Assembly (NCBI GenBank): GCA_029932855.1
Contig: JAOZPG010000004.1
Coordinates: forward strand, 1-49,147
Reading direction: 5' to 3'
Origin: Bacteroidales bacterium
Lineage (GTDB): Bacteria > Bacteroidota > Bacteroidia > Bacteroidales > VadinHA17
Length of the DNA stretch: 49,147 nucleotides
The translations under genes and the position numbers were made by a program. The number at the start of each line of letters is the position of its first letter. Position 1 is the stretch's first letter. The notes beneath the pieces are model-generated. The model searched no databases. It was not told where the DNA came from and saw only the letters and a list, made by a program, of their open reading frames with translations. Positions 17,624 to 27,418 of the stretch are shown piece after piece.

Positions 17624-18807
17624 CAGTGAAACGATCTTATGGAGATCCGAGGGCAGTTCTGGTTGGGATATCTTATCCTGACAGGCCCTCAGGGGAGGCA
17701 AAGGAATATATTGATGAGTTGGCTTTCCTGGCGGAAACGGCAGGAGCTATTCCCGTGAAACATTTTATTCAGAAGCTTGAAAAGTCACATCCAAAATATT
17801 TTGTTGGTTCAGGAAAGCTGGAAGAGATTAAGGAGTATATCATCAGTGCAAATATTGAGTTGGTGATCTTTGATGATGAATTAAGTCCCGGCCAGCTTAA
17901 GAATATTGAGAAAAAGCTTGACAGGCGTGTTCTCGACAGAACAAATCTTATTCTTGATATTTTTGCCAAGAGGGCTAAAACAGCGCATGCGAAAGTTCAG
18001 GTTGAGCTGGCCCAGTATCAATATTTGTTACCCAGGCTTACGCGTATGTGGACTCACCTTGAAAGACAAAGAGGAGGAATAGGCCTTAGAGGCCCTGGTG
18101 AGACGGAAATTGAAACAGACAGGAGGATAATACGTGATAAGATTTCCCGCCTGAAAAAGCAGTTAAAAACTATTGACAGGCAAAAGGCCGTACAGCGTAA
18201 AAACAGGGGGAAGATGGTGAGAGTGGCACTCGTGGGTTATACCAATGTTGGAAAGTCAACAATAATGAATATGCTTAGTAAGTCTGAAGTGTTTGCAGAA
18301 AACAAGCTTTTTGCCACATTGGATACTACAGTGAGAAAGGTAGTAATTGAGAATATTCCTTTTCTTTTATCCGATACGGTAGGCTTTATCCGAAAACTGC
18401 CTCACCACCTGATTGAATCGTTTAAATCAACCCTTGATGAAGTGAGGGAAGCAGATTTACTTATACATGTAGCTGATATATCACATCCTGGCTTTGAGGA
18501 GCAGATAGAGGTTGTAAGAAATACACTGCTGGAGTTAGATTCGGCTGACAAACCGGGTTTCCTGGTTTTTAACAAGATAGATGCATATTCATATATTGAA
18601 AAAGATGAAGATGATCTAAGTCCCAAAAACAAAGAAAACTATAGCCTTCAAGAGCTTATGAACAGCTGGATAGCAAGAGATAATAGTCCTTGCATTTTCA
18701 TTTCAGCAAATAAAAAGGGAAATATTAAGGAATTTAAAGATTTGATCTATAAGAATGTAAAGGAGATACATTCTCAAAGATATCCCTACAAGGATTATCT
18801 TTTTTAA
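17620..18807 (+). CDS. hflX: Ribosome-associated GTPase HflX
   Basis: A 395-aa GTPase that in other bacteria binds the 50S subunit and splits stalled ribosomes. The N-terminal HflX domain (1-190) contains GGIGLRGPGETEIETDRR. The G domain has Walker A GYTNVGKST at 206-214, DTVGF and the specificity motif NKID. There is no ATG at the expected place: the start is a TTG at 17620 overlapping the previous stop, or a GTG two codons later (17626). A rare start plus overlap suggests translational coupling and low expression. Nothing downstream appears cotranscribed; a 159-base gap precedes the next gene. Confidence 0.95.
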   Translation: MTVKRSYGDPRAVLVGISYPDRPSGEAKEYIDELAFLAETAGAIPVKHFIQKLEKSHPKYFVGSGKLEEIKEYIISANIELVIFDDELSPGQLKNIEKKLDRRVLDRTNLILDIFAKRAKTAHAKVQVELAQYQYLLPRLTRMWTHLERQRGGIGLRGPGETEIETDRRIIRDKISRLKKQLKTIDRQKAVQRKNRGKMVRVALVGYTNVGKSTIMNMLSKSEVFAENKLFATLDTTVRKVVIENIPFLLSDTVGFIRKLPHHLIESFKSTLDEVREADLLIHVADISHPGFEEQIEVVRNTLLELDSADKPGFLVFNKIDAYSYIEKDEDDLSPKNKENYSLQELMNSWIARDNSPCIFISANKKGNIKEFKDLIYKNVKEIHSQRYPYKDYLF

Positions 18808-18966
18808 TCTGCTTTAAGCAAAATTTAAAGCTGCTTTCTAATCTCATCAAACTTACAGAGCAACCAGTATCTTGTTACTTCAAAAGGGAGAAAGATATTT
18901 TCTGCTTTTAAAATTATTTTGTATATTCTTGCTTCATAATCTGATGATTAGGGAAATTAAATTAAC

Positions 18967-21645
18967 ATGGTATTCTCCAGATCCCTTGTTTGCAGCTTAT
19001 TATTAAAGCTTTCTCTTTTTTTATTGATACCTGTATCAGTTTTCGGACAGCTAAGTGAAAATTTTGAGAGTGGAAAAATAGAGAGGTGGACCGAAAGTAT
19101 TGAGGGGCACTGGGAGCTAAGTAATATAAATCCTCTTGGCGGAAACTTAAGTCTTCACCATGCTTTTGATAATAGTACTTCCGGGAGGGACCAGATATCT
19201 ATTCCTTTGTTGGGATTAAGACCGGAGGAGGGTGAAACAATATGGAGATTTAAGATCAGGCATACATATAAACCATCAGCATTTAACAACTGGGCTGTTT
19301 TCCTGATGTCTGATTCCGATTCAAGGGACATGTATCCGCAAGCCTTATCCGAATCAGTGGTCTTAGGGGTAAACTTTACAGGTTCTGATGATAATATCAA
19401 GGTGTGGAGCTGCAGGAACGGGGATAATGATATTATTCTTGACACGGAATTTGACTGGGAGGAGAATCTGCTTACCGATTCTGTAGTTTGTTTTGAAGTG
19501 AACAGAACATCTTCGGGTGAGTGGTACATCTACTATTCAATGGGAAATGGACCCAGTAGCCCCCAGTTACTTGGCTCATTCAATAATGCAGATATTTATG
19601 CTCAGTCTTTTTTCGGGCTATATTATGAGTATTCCTCTGCAAATGACAGGAAACTGTGGTTTGATGATCTTAGCATTGAGGGGGTATTTATTCCTGATAC
19701 TATCCCTCCTTTACTTACAGATATAAAACCCGAATTTAACAATCGTTTGGTTCTTACTTTTTCTGAAGCTATTATGACTCCTTCAGCAGGTGATGAGTTG
19801 AATTTTTATATTGATAATGACCTTGGAAACCCGGCACAGCTGGTAAAAATATCAGCCAGTCAGTTAAGGCTTGAGTTTGATAATGAATTTTTAAATGAAA
19901 GGCTTTATAAACTAAGTGTTTCTTCTGTAAAAGATATTACGGGAAATGAGATGTTACCGCTTACAACATCCTTTTTTTATTACAGGGCAAAGCCATACGA
20001 TTTGGTAATAAATGAAATAATGGCAGACCCGCTACCGGCAGTTGGCCTTCCTGAGATAGAATTTGTTGAGCTACTAAACAGAACGGAATATGACTTAAGT
20101 ATAAGCGGCTGGCTGTTTGGTGCAGGTAGCCGGGAACTGGATATTCCTGATATTATGATTGCTGCGGGTGAGTATGTGATATTATGTGATGAAGATAATG
20201 TTAAGGAATTAGATAATTATGGCCGGACAGTAGCCATAGCTTCTTTCCCGGCAATAAATAATTCAGGACAGTCTTTATATCTCAGGGATTCTGCGGCAAA
20301 CATTATAAGTCATGTCGATTATGATATATCATGGTATGGAGATAATTATAAATCTGAAGGAGGCTGGTCGCTTGAACAGATTGATCCCGATAATAAATGT
20401 TCGGGCAGAAATAACTGGGAGGCTTCACGGTCATCCACAGGAGGGAGCCCCGGATCGGAAAATTCGGTATTCCGGATTAATCCCGACCTGGTTTCACCTT
20501 ATATCAGAGGAGCTGTGATAGTTGCTGATACTGTATTAAGACTTAGCTTTAGCGAGAGTTATGACAGGTTAACTGCAGGTGATCCCTTTTCTTATTATGT
20601 TGATAACAATATGGCCAATCCTTACAGGATAGAGTTTTCAGAACCCTGTTTTAATGAATTGTTTTTGTATTTTTCTAAACACTTCGAAAAGAATAAGCAA
20701 TATTACTTAAGGCTGGACGGGGATATAAGCGACTGCGCAGGCAACCTGCTTGATAATACTTATCCTGTAGTATTTGGTATTCCTGCTGATCCCGACAGCT
20801 TATCTCTTGTAATAAATGAAATACTTTTTAATCCCCTGCCAGGGGGAGTTGATTTTATTGAGTTATATAACAGGTCCTCACAGCTTATCAATTTGGCTGA
20901 TCTGAGGATAGCCAACAGGGATGAAACAAGCCTTGAGCTTAAATCAATAAGTCCCTTGTGCAATGATGCGCAATTGATACTGCCTGGCGGGTATCGCGCA
21001 TTTTGTACCAATCCAGGTATTTTACTTGAACAATATCCGCAGGCCATGGAAAGGCGAATAGTGGAGGTGGAGGCATTCCCTTCCTTTCCGGACAAGAATG
21101 GGCGGCCCGTATTGCTGGACAAAAGCCTGAATATAATTGATGAGATAAGCTATTCGGATAAGATGCATTTCCCATTGCTTGTTACAAGCGAGGGAGTCTC
21201 CCTTGAGCGTATAAATCCGAATCAGGCGGGAATGGACAAAAGTAACTGGCATTCAGCTTCAGAAGCTTGCAATTTTGCTACGCCCGGAGAAAAAAATTCT
21301 CAATACCGGGAGGATGTGGCTGAAGTGGATCCGGTAAAAGTTGAACCCGAAGTGTTTTCGCCGGATAATGACGGTTATAATGATGTTTGCAGTTTTAATT
21401 ATTCATTTAATAAGGCCGGTAATGTTGCCAGCCTTATTATATTTGATGCCAGCGGACGCAGGATAAAGATACTTGCAGAAAACGAATTACTGGGCAGTAC
21501 AGGTAGTTTTATATGGGATGGCAGGAATACTGCAGGGGAAAGGGCTGGCAGAGGAATATATGTTTTCTTCATGAAGGTCTTTAACCTGGATGGAGAAGTA
21601 AAAATTTTTAAGAAGATCTGTGTTCTGGCATTAAAACTTCACTGA
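18967..21645 (+). CDS. Large secreted protein with two lamin-tail domains and T9SS/gliding-like C-terminus
   Basis: An 892-aa protein with a Sec signal (ends near VSVFGQ). An N-terminal lectin/jelly-roll-like domain (about 25-240) is followed by Ig-like Big_5-type repeats (PPLLTDIKPEFNNRLVLTFSE and a second at about 510). There are two lamin-tail domains, recognisable by LVINEIMADPLP and LVINEILFNPLP. The C-terminal 100 residues begin VFSPDNDGYNDV and end in a FlgD-like strand set (WDGRNTAGERAGRGIYVF), like the type B C-terminal domain that directs type IX secretion in gliding Bacteroidota. It is therefore probably cell-surface and adhesive. It stands alone, with a 159-base gap before it in which I see no certain promoter, and ends convergent to the MFS gene. 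Confidence 0.85.
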   Translation: MVFSRSLVCSLLLKLSLFLLIPVSVFGQLSENFESGKIERWTESIEGHWELSNINPLGGNLSLHHAFDNSTSGRDQISIPLLGLRPEEGETIWRFKIRHTYKPSAFNNWAVFLMSDSDSRDMYPQALSESVVLGVNFTGSDDNIKVWSCRNGDNDIILDTEFDWEENLLTDSVVCFEVNRTSSGEWYIYYSMGNGPSSPQLLGSFNNADIYAQSFFGLYYEYSSANDRKLWFDDLSIEGVFIPDTIPPLLTDIKPEFNNRLVLTFSEAIMTPSAGDELNFYIDNDLGNPAQLVKISASQLRLEFDNEFLNERLYKLSVSSVKDITGNEMLPLTTSFFYYRAKPYDLVINEIMADPLPAVGLPEIEFVELLNRTEYDLSISGWLFGAGSRELDIPDIMIAAGEYVILCDEDNVKELDNYGRTVAIASFPAINNSGQSLYLRDSAANIISHVDYDISWYGDNYKSEGGWSLEQIDPDNKCSGRNNWEASRSSTGGSPGSENSVFRINPDLVSPYIRGAVIVADTVLRLSFSESYDRLTAGDPFSYYVDNNMANPYRIEFSEPCFNELFLYFSKHFEKNKQYYLRLDGDISDCAGNLLDNTYPVVFGIPADPDSLSLVINEILFNPLPGGVDFIELYNRSSQLINLADLRIANRDETSLELKSISPLCNDAQLILPGGYRAFCTNPGILLEQYPQAMERRIVEVEAFPSFPDKNGRPVLLDKSLNIIDEISYSDKMHFPLLVTSEGVSLERINPNQAGMDKSNWHSASEACNFATPGEKNSQYREDVAEVDPVKVEPEVFSPDNDGYNDVCSFNYSFNKAGNVASLIIFDASGRRIKILAENELLGSTGSFIWDGRNTAGERAGRGIYVFFMKVFNLDGEVKIFKKICVLALKLH

Positions 21646-21712
21646 TTAATCTACGGAGATAGCAGGTCGTTTCATTTAATCCTCAGGGATAGGGTCTTAT
21701 CAGGTGAATAGT

Positions 21713-22918
21713 TTAAGAGTTCTTTTTTTTCGGTAACATAAGGGCAAATGGAATAGCGAGAAAGGCAGCATAGCCAGCATACTTGTATGTAATATCCATA
21801 CCAAATTTATCTGAGAATATTCCTACCATCAAAAGCATAAGACTGTTAAGAAAGAAATTAATTGTCATATATATACTGTTGACAAAAGCCAGGTGTTTTG
21901 TATCCAGCTCATGTATTATTGCCAGCATTACAGGCCCTGGTGCTACCAGGAAGAAACCTGCAAGTATCAATACCGGAAAAAGATAGGCCCCCTGCAGATT
22001 AAGGAATAAAAACATCAAAAGCGGAGTGAGTGAGGTAATTATCAACATTGCTGTTCTTCGGCCAATACGATCGGAAATAGTGCCTGATGTAAGAGTTCCC
22101 AGTACCCCTGCAAGCTGTAGTATGGATAATGCTGCACCGGCAAACCATAAGCTATGTCCGTTTTCCTTAAGATAGACGGCAAGAAAAAGAGTAAGAGCTG
22201 ATTTCATTGCACCCCTGAAGAAAAGAGTGAACCCTAGAATAAGAAATGTTGGAAGGAATTTCTTGAAAGTTTTAAGATATGCTGTTTCTTTGTGCGATTT
22301 TCTCAGGTCCTCCCTGAGATCGATATTTCTAAGTCTGAAGAACATAATTATCGAAGCCGTAATACCAAAGGGAATCAACTTGTAGCTGCCTTCAAGTCCC
22401 CAATAACTTACTGCACCTACAATGATCAAAGGTCCCAGTGTTCTTGCCAGTTCTCCTCCAACCATGTAGAAGCTCATACCTTTGCCCAGCTTACTACCTG
22501 CAACCTGCTTGATCATGACAGGTGAGGGTATATGAAAAAGTGTTGAGCTAAAGCCTGCGACAAAAAGAAGAATGGCAAGAACAAGGAATGAAGGAGCAAG
22601 ACCTAAGAGGCTCATGGCCACTGTTGTAATTGCCGGTGCAAATATTACAAAGTACCTTACTTTCAGACTTTCTGCAGCCATACCAATAAGAGGATTGAAG
22701 AGGGAAGGAATCCTCTGAATAAATTGTAACAGGCTTACTCCCGTATAACTTAATCCCAGTTTTTCAATGAGAAGAGGTAGTATGGGGGCCAGGAATGATG
22801 AGTAAATATCGTGAAGAAGATGGGAAAGGCTGATTATGATAACATTTCCCGTTTGAAATGCCTGGTCTGAAGATTCTTGTCTTATTGGTTTTACTTCATT
22901 GCCGGTAGCCTTGGTCAT
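21713..22918 (-). CDS. MFS transporter, fosmidomycin-resistance (FSR)-like
   Basis: A 401-aa inner-membrane protein with about twelve membrane helices. The N-terminal motif SHLLHDIYSSFLAPILPLL and the following LGLSYTGVSLLQ resemble the Fsr subfamily of the major facilitator superfamily. The central loop GTISDRIGRRTAML is the MFS A-motif (G-x3-D-R-x-G-R-R). The substrate is unknown; export of small drugs or metabolites is typical. Its start codon overlaps the pnp stop by four bases (ATGA), so it is the last gene of the sppA-lpxK-pnp operon. Confidence 0.88.
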   Translation of the reverse strand: MTKATGNEVKPIRQESSDQAFQTGNVIIISLSHLLHDIYSSFLAPILPLLIEKLGLSYTGVSLLQFIQRIPSLFNPLIGMAAESLKVRYFVIFAPAITTVAMSLLGLAPSFLVLAILLFVAGFSSTLFHIPSPVMIKQVAGSKLGKGMSFYMVGGELARTLGPLIIVGAVSYWGLEGSYKLIPFGITASIIMFFRLRNIDLREDLRKSHKETAYLKTFKKFLPTFLILGFTLFFRGAMKSALTLFLAVYLKENGHSLWFAGAALSILQLAGVLGTLTSGTISDRIGRRTAMLIITSLTPLLMFLFLNLQGAYLFPVLILAGFFLVAPGPVMLAIIHELDTKHLAFVNSIYMTINFFLNSLMLLMVGIFSDKFGMDITYKYAGYAAFLAIPFALMLPKKKNS

Positions 22919-23724
22919 AATTCACAAATTAGCTCCTTCATGATCAATGTCATCTTAACTTCAGCTTTATTTGCCACCTCCTGAACAGATTCATGGCTAA
23001 CTGTTTCTATCTTTCCCGGAACACCCAGGTCGGTAATAATGGAAATGGCAAAGCAGGGAATGCCCATCTGGTGGGCAGCTATTGTTTCAGGAACTGTTGA
23101 CATTCCTACTGCATCTGAACCAATAATGCGAAAATACTTGTATTCTGCAAGAGTCTCAAAGGTGGGCCCTGTAGTGGCTGTATAAACTCCTTTTTGCACC
23201 TTTATTTCTTTCTTCTGTGCAATAGCTTCTGCTTTATCTATCAGCGAGATAGGATATGTCTCGCTCATATCGGGAAACCTGTTGCCATATTCCGGATAAT
23301 GCTTTCCAATCAATGGATTTGGAAGCAGATTAATATGATCCTTAAGTATCATCAGGTCACCGATCTCATAATCCGGATTAACACCACCACTGGCATTGGA
23401 AAGAAACAGATAACTTATACCCAGCTTTTTCATAACACGTATGGGGAATATTATTTCCTGCATATCATATCCTTCATAATAATGGAATCTCCCCTTCATG
23501 GCTATTACCTTTTTGTTTCCAAGCCTGCCAAAGATCAGTTTTCCATGATGTCCGTCAACGGTTGAAACCGGGAAGTTGGGTATCTGTTTATAGTCTATAG
23601 ATAGCAGAATATCTATCTCGTTCACAAGCCCGCCTAATCCTGTGCCGAGTACTATTCCTACTTCAGGACTGAAGTCAAGCTTTTCCTGAAGCCAGGATGT
23701 TGTCTCTTCTATTTTTTGTAACAT
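22915..23724 (-). CDS. Purine nucleoside phosphorylase (PNP-I, trimeric type)
   Basis: A 269-aa enzyme that phosphorolyses inosine and guanosine in purine salvage. Motifs: GIVLGTGLGGL near the start, GRFHYYEGY, LFLSNASGG, and the purine-binding ATTGPTFETLAEYKYFRIIGSDAVGMSTVPE region. The reading frame could open six bases earlier at a TTG, but the ATG at 23724 gives the usual MLQKIEET start. It overlaps the lpxK 3' end by 50 bases in another frame. Sitting between lpxK and an MFS transporter, it is part of a conserved-looking Bacteroidota operon and not a purine operon. Confidence 0.94.
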   Translation of the reverse strand: MLQKIEETTSWLQEKLDFSPEVGIVLGTGLGGLVNEIDILLSIDYKQIPNFPVSTVDGHHGKLIFGRLGNKKVIAMKGRFHYYEGYDMQEIIFPIRVMKKLGISYLFLSNASGGVNPDYEIGDLMILKDHINLLPNPLIGKHYPEYGNRFPDMSETYPISLIDKAEAIAQKKEIKVQKGVYTATTGPTFETLAEYKYFRIIGSDAVGMSTVPETIAAHQMGIPCFAISIITDLGVPGKIETVSHESVQEVANKAEVKMTLIMKELICEL

Positions 23725-24796
23725 AATCAACTATGTATTTGTTGAATGAGCCAGCTTCATCATTAAGAAAGACTGTTTCAATAGGTATATAATACCATGC
23801 ATCTTTAAAGTCTTTTGCAATATTATTAAATTTCTGCAAACGGGTGGAATCTTTTTCAGTGGTAATTATTAGTTTTAATGGATTTTCTATTTCATCAAAT
23901 GTTTTTTTCACCTGTTCTATATCCCGGTAGTTGTAGTTGTGGTGATCCTTGAATTTTATTTCTTGTATGTGTGGAGAAATGCTTCTTATGTGTTTTCTGA
24001 GAGACCTGGAGCTGGCAATGCCTGTAACAATAAGGATACTGTATTTCTCGGTTTTACATATCTCATCACTGAGCCTTTCTCCGCTTAGTCTGAACACAGG
24101 TTTCATCTCCAGGTATTTTATGACAGTAAAGAAAAGTTTCTGGTATGCAAAGAGCTTAAGTTCTTTAAGTATTATCCTCTGATCTATAGGCTTCATTTTT
24201 ACCGGGCATTTTGTAACGACTACTATATTTGCCCTTCTTTTCTCCACAGGGTTTTCCCTAAGCCGCCCATAGGGTAGAAAAGAATCTTCCCACAGGGGAT
24301 TATTGTAGTCAATAAGGAGTATTGACAAGCCGGGTTTTACATAACGGTGTTGAAAGGCATCATCCAACAGTACAACATTAAGTTGTGGCTTCCTTTCCAT
24401 GAGTTTTTCAATCCCGTGTACCCGCTTCCTGTCAACAGAAACAGTAATGTCGGGGAACTTTTTATGAATCTGCATTGGTTCATCACCTATTTGCCCGGCA
24501 TCTGAATTTTCATCGGCAATAATAAAACCTTTTGAATTTCTTTTATAACCTCTGCTCAATGTGGCAACATTAAAATCCTTACTCAACAGGCCTGCCAGGT
24601 ATTCAATAAAAGGGGTTTTTCCGGTTCCTCCGGCACTAAGATTGCCAACCGAGACCACAGGAATATCAAAAGCTTTTGATTTAATTATCTTAAAATCGAA
24701 CAGCATATTCCTGATCCCTGCTATAAGCCTGTATATCAGAGATAACTCCCATAACAGAATGCTTATAAATATATTTTTCCGGGCCCTGGCAGACAT
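23675..24796 (-). CDS. lpxK: Tetraacyldisaccharide 4'-kinase (lipid A kinase)
   Basis: A 373-aa inner-membrane-associated kinase that phosphorylates the 4' position of lipid A disaccharide. An N-terminal hydrophobic helix is followed by VSVGNLSAGGTGKTP (P-loop), LSRGYKR, VLLDDAFQHR and an acidic catalytic Asp pair (DDAF). Length is normal. Its last 50 bases encode the start of pnp in a different frame, an unusually long overlap, and sppA ends 14 bases upstream. Its presence shows that the organism makes lipopolysaccharide with phosphorylated lipid A. Confidence 0.94.
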   Translation of the reverse strand: MSARARKNIFISILLWELSLIYRLIAGIRNMLFDFKIIKSKAFDIPVVSVGNLSAGGTGKTPFIEYLAGLLSKDFNVATLSRGYKRNSKGFIIADENSDAGQIGDEPMQIHKKFPDITVSVDRKRVHGIEKLMERKPQLNVVLLDDAFQHRYVKPGLSILLIDYNNPLWEDSFLPYGRLRENPVEKRRANIVVVTKCPVKMKPIDQRIILKELKLFAYQKLFFTVIKYLEMKPVFRLSGERLSDEICKTEKYSILIVTGIASSRSLRKHIRSISPHIQEIKFKDHHNYNYRDIEQVKKTFDEIENPLKLIITTEKDSTRLQKFNNIAKDFKDAWYYIPIETVFLNDEAGSFNKYIVDYVTKNRRDNILASGKA

Positions 24797-24809
24797 AGTT
24801 CAGGTATTA

Positions 24810-26579
24810 TTAGTAAATATCTATGCTAAATGGCATTCTCATCTGAATATCATTAGTCTCTATGATTGCTTTCAGATCTTTATAATATTTATAGTATAAA
24901 CCCAAATCAGTTTTTAGTTTGTTTGTTTTTATCTCAGATGTCAGGGTTTTAAGTATCCTTTCCAGAGGATCTTCATATTCAGGGAGGGTAACTATCCTGT
25001 ATCTTTCCAGTCCGGCCTTTTCTGCTGCCAGGTTTATGGCTGCTCTCAGGCCTCCCTCCTGGTCAGCCAGTCCTATTTTCAGGGCATCCGTACCACTCCA
25101 TACCCGGCCTTCGGCAATTTTAATTACTTCCTCAGCAGGCATTTGTCTTCCGGCACTCACTTTGGATACAAAATCGGAATACACTTTCTCAATACTTGCC
25201 TGCAGGTATTCTTTTTCCATTGGATTAAGAGGGCGATAGACAGAGCCAAAGTCTGAATATTTGTTTGTTTTTGCAACATCAAAGCTGATACCCAGTTTTT
25301 GGTTCAGCAGTTCTCTGGCATTGGGTATGCTGGCAAAGGCACCTATAGAACCGGTAATAGTAGTCTGGTTACATAAGATGGTTCCTGCAGGGGCAAGGAT
25401 AAAGTATCCTCCCGAGGCAGCAACATTACCCATAGAAGCAATAAGGGGCTTTGTTTCCCGGGCAAGGAGGACCTCCCTCCAGATATGATCAGAAATCATG
25501 GCACTGCCACCCGGAGAATTTACCCTGAGCACTATTGCTTTTATTGCAGAGTCTTTCCGGGCAGCTCTGATTGCCTTGACAAATGTTGGGCCTCCTATTT
25601 CATATTCGGTACGCGAGCCGTTGCTTATCACTCCCGTGGCATATACAACAGCAATCTTGTTTTTTGTCAGGCCTTTTCCGTTTCTTTGTCCGGGAACCCT
25701 GGTATATTTCGAAAAGCTTACCAGCTTAAGCTTATCCGAAAGGTCAAGATCCATTATATGCAGTAATTCATCAAGTATTTCATCTCTATACATAAGGCCG
25801 TCAACCAGGCCCAGCTTAACTGCATCTTCCGGTTGTTTCACGAGCAAGTTGTCGGCGATCTGGTTTATTCTGTCAACAGGTATTCCCCTGGAGGAAGATA
25901 TTATTGAAAGCATATGATCCCAGATAGCATTTATATATGCCATTATCTGCTCTCTGCTTTCATCACTCATATTTTCCCTGGTAAAACTTTCTGTGGCAGA
26001 TTTATAGTTGCCATGTTTCACTATCTGCATTTCCACTCCCAGTTTTTCTAGAGCCTGTTTATAGAATATAAGCTCAGACCTTAGTCCCCTTAATTCAAAT
26101 ATGGCAACAGGATTGAGATATATCTTATCAGCAACAGTGGCAAGGTAATATGCCGACTGAGACATTATATCGTTACTGTAAGCTATAATAAACTTACCCG
26201 AGCCTTTAAAGTCTACAAGTGCTTCCCTTATCTCCTCCATGCTTGCTATACCAGGTGTTATAAAACCAAATTCAAGGAAAATCCCCTTTATTTTATCATC
26301 CTGTTTGGCTTTCTCAAGGTTGTCGAGGATATCATTCAGCCCCAGTTGAGTTTGTAGCTCCATACTAAAAATATCAATATCAAGAGCGTTTGACGATGAC
26401 CTGTCAGGTATGGCCTGGTTGATTTTAAGGTGAAGCACTGACTTGTCTTTAATGCTAACAGTTTTTTCCTGTGAGGCCATCATGGCTCCCAGAATGCCAA
26501 GCATTATTATGCCAAGCAGGAAAGAAGAAATAATGATCCCGGTAATAGTGGCAAGAGTATATTTTAAGAAGTTTCGCAT
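24810..26579 (-). CDS. sppA: Signal peptide peptidase SppA, 67K type
   Basis: A 589-aa membrane-anchored serine protease that degrades cleaved signal peptides at the inner membrane. The frame continues upstream, but MRNFLKYTLATITG followed by a strong membrane helix is the expected start. Two homologous halves are present. The catalytic dyad is Lys193 (in GNYKSATES) and Ser389 (in AASGGYF), with the spacing seen in E. coli SppA. It leads the operon sppA-lpxK-pnp-MFS and is divergent from folK across a 160-base spacer (26580-26739). I see no clear promoter box in that spacer. Confidence 0.93.
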   Translation of the reverse strand: MRNFLKYTLATITGIIISSFLLGIIMLGILGAMMASQEKTVSIKDKSVLHLKINQAIPDRSSSNALDIDIFSMELQTQLGLNDILDNLEKAKQDDKIKGIFLEFGFITPGIASMEEIREALVDFKGSGKFIIAYSNDIMSQSAYYLATVADKIYLNPVAIFELRGLRSELIFYKQALEKLGVEMQIVKHGNYKSATESFTRENMSDESREQIMAYINAIWDHMLSIISSSRGIPVDRINQIADNLLVKQPEDAVKLGLVDGLMYRDEILDELLHIMDLDLSDKLKLVSFSKYTRVPGQRNGKGLTKNKIAVVYATGVISNGSRTEYEIGGPTFVKAIRAARKDSAIKAIVLRVNSPGGSAMISDHIWREVLLARETKPLIASMGNVAASGGYFILAPAGTILCNQTTITGSIGAFASIPNARELLNQKLGISFDVAKTNKYSDFGSVYRPLNPMEKEYLQASIEKVYSDFVSKVSAGRQMPAEEVIKIAEGRVWSGTDALKIGLADQEGGLRAAINLAAEKAGLERYRIVTLPEYEDPLERILKTLTSEIKTNKLKTDLGLYYKYYKDLKAIIETNDIQMRMPFSIDIY

Positions 26580-26739
26580 TGCTTTGTCTTTATTGTATAG
26601 GCATGATTTGTTTTTATTCTGTAAATATACACAGACTGCATGAAACGAGCACTTGCTTAAGGCATGATGAAGTAATTTAATTTTGTGAATAGTGATAAAA
26701 TTATTCTCTTTGTTAACAGAATGGCTAAAAAGAAGATCT

Positions 26740-27240
26740 ATGATAGTACTTCTGTTGGGTAGCAATTCAGGTAAGAGGCTTGAGTTGCTTAAGAAAGCCT
26801 GTAAGCTGATTGAGGACAGGATAGCGGGGATAAAGCTCAGATCACCTGTTTATGAGACAGAACCCTGGGGCTTTGTTAGCGGAGATCTTTTTTTAAACCA
26901 GGTTATCTGTCTTGATTCAGCTCCTGAACCTGATATTCTCCTGGAACAGGTAATGCAGATAGAGAATGAGCTTGGAAGAAAGAGAACCGGAAGAATGGAA
27001 AAGAAGAAAAAATATTCATCCAGGATAATTGATATTGATATATTGTTTTACAATAATCTGGTAATCAATAGCGAAAAACTGATAATTCCACATCCAAAAT
27101 TACACCTGCGCAGATTTACATTACTTCCTTTAATGAATATATCAAAAGACATGAAACATCCTGTAATTGGTAAAACAATTGAGGAATTGCTGGAAGACTG
27201 TGATGATGAACTTAGTGTAAGCCTTTATTCAGAAAGCTAA
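26740..27240 (+). CDS. folK: 2-amino-4-hydroxy-6-hydroxymethyldihydropteridine pyrophosphokinase
   Basis: A 166-aa HPPK of folate synthesis that transfers pyrophosphate from ATP to the pterin. Motifs: LLLGSNSGKR at the start, PVYETEPWGF, and the signature RIIDIDILFYNNLVI followed by IPHPKLHLRRFTLLPL. The frame is open further up to a GTG at 26692, but ATG 26740 gives the normal N-terminus and has a purine-rich AAAAGAAG 5-12 bases upstream. It is monofunctional (no FolB or FolP fusion). It is divergent from sppA and followed by a terminator. Confidence 0.94.
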   Translation: MIVLLLGSNSGKRLELLKKACKLIEDRIAGIKLRSPVYETEPWGFVSGDLFLNQVICLDSAPEPDILLEQVMQIENELGRKRTGRMEKKKKYSSRIIDIDILFYNNLVINSEKLIIPHPKLHLRRFTLLPLMNISKDMKHPVIGKTIEELLEDCDDELSVSLYSES

Positions 27241-27283
27241 AAAATAGAGATATTGAAAGCCTGGTATTATAAGATATACTGGT

Positions 27284-27316
27284 TAAGAGATGATTAGTTT
27301 TATCTCTTATTTTTTT
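27284..27316 (+). terminator. Rho-independent terminator after folK
   Basis: TAAGAGAT and ATCTCTTA form an 8-bp stem with a ten-base loop, followed by seven T (27310-27316). It is 44 bases after the folK stop. The rest of the gap to 27418 shows nothing else. Confidence 0.75.
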
Positions 27317-27418
27317 ACTGCTTTAATTTAATGTACGACTGCAAATCCATAATTTGACAGCTGGTAATAAATATATGTCAGGATAATACAACTCGGGACT
27401 CAACTTAACACTCAAGAC

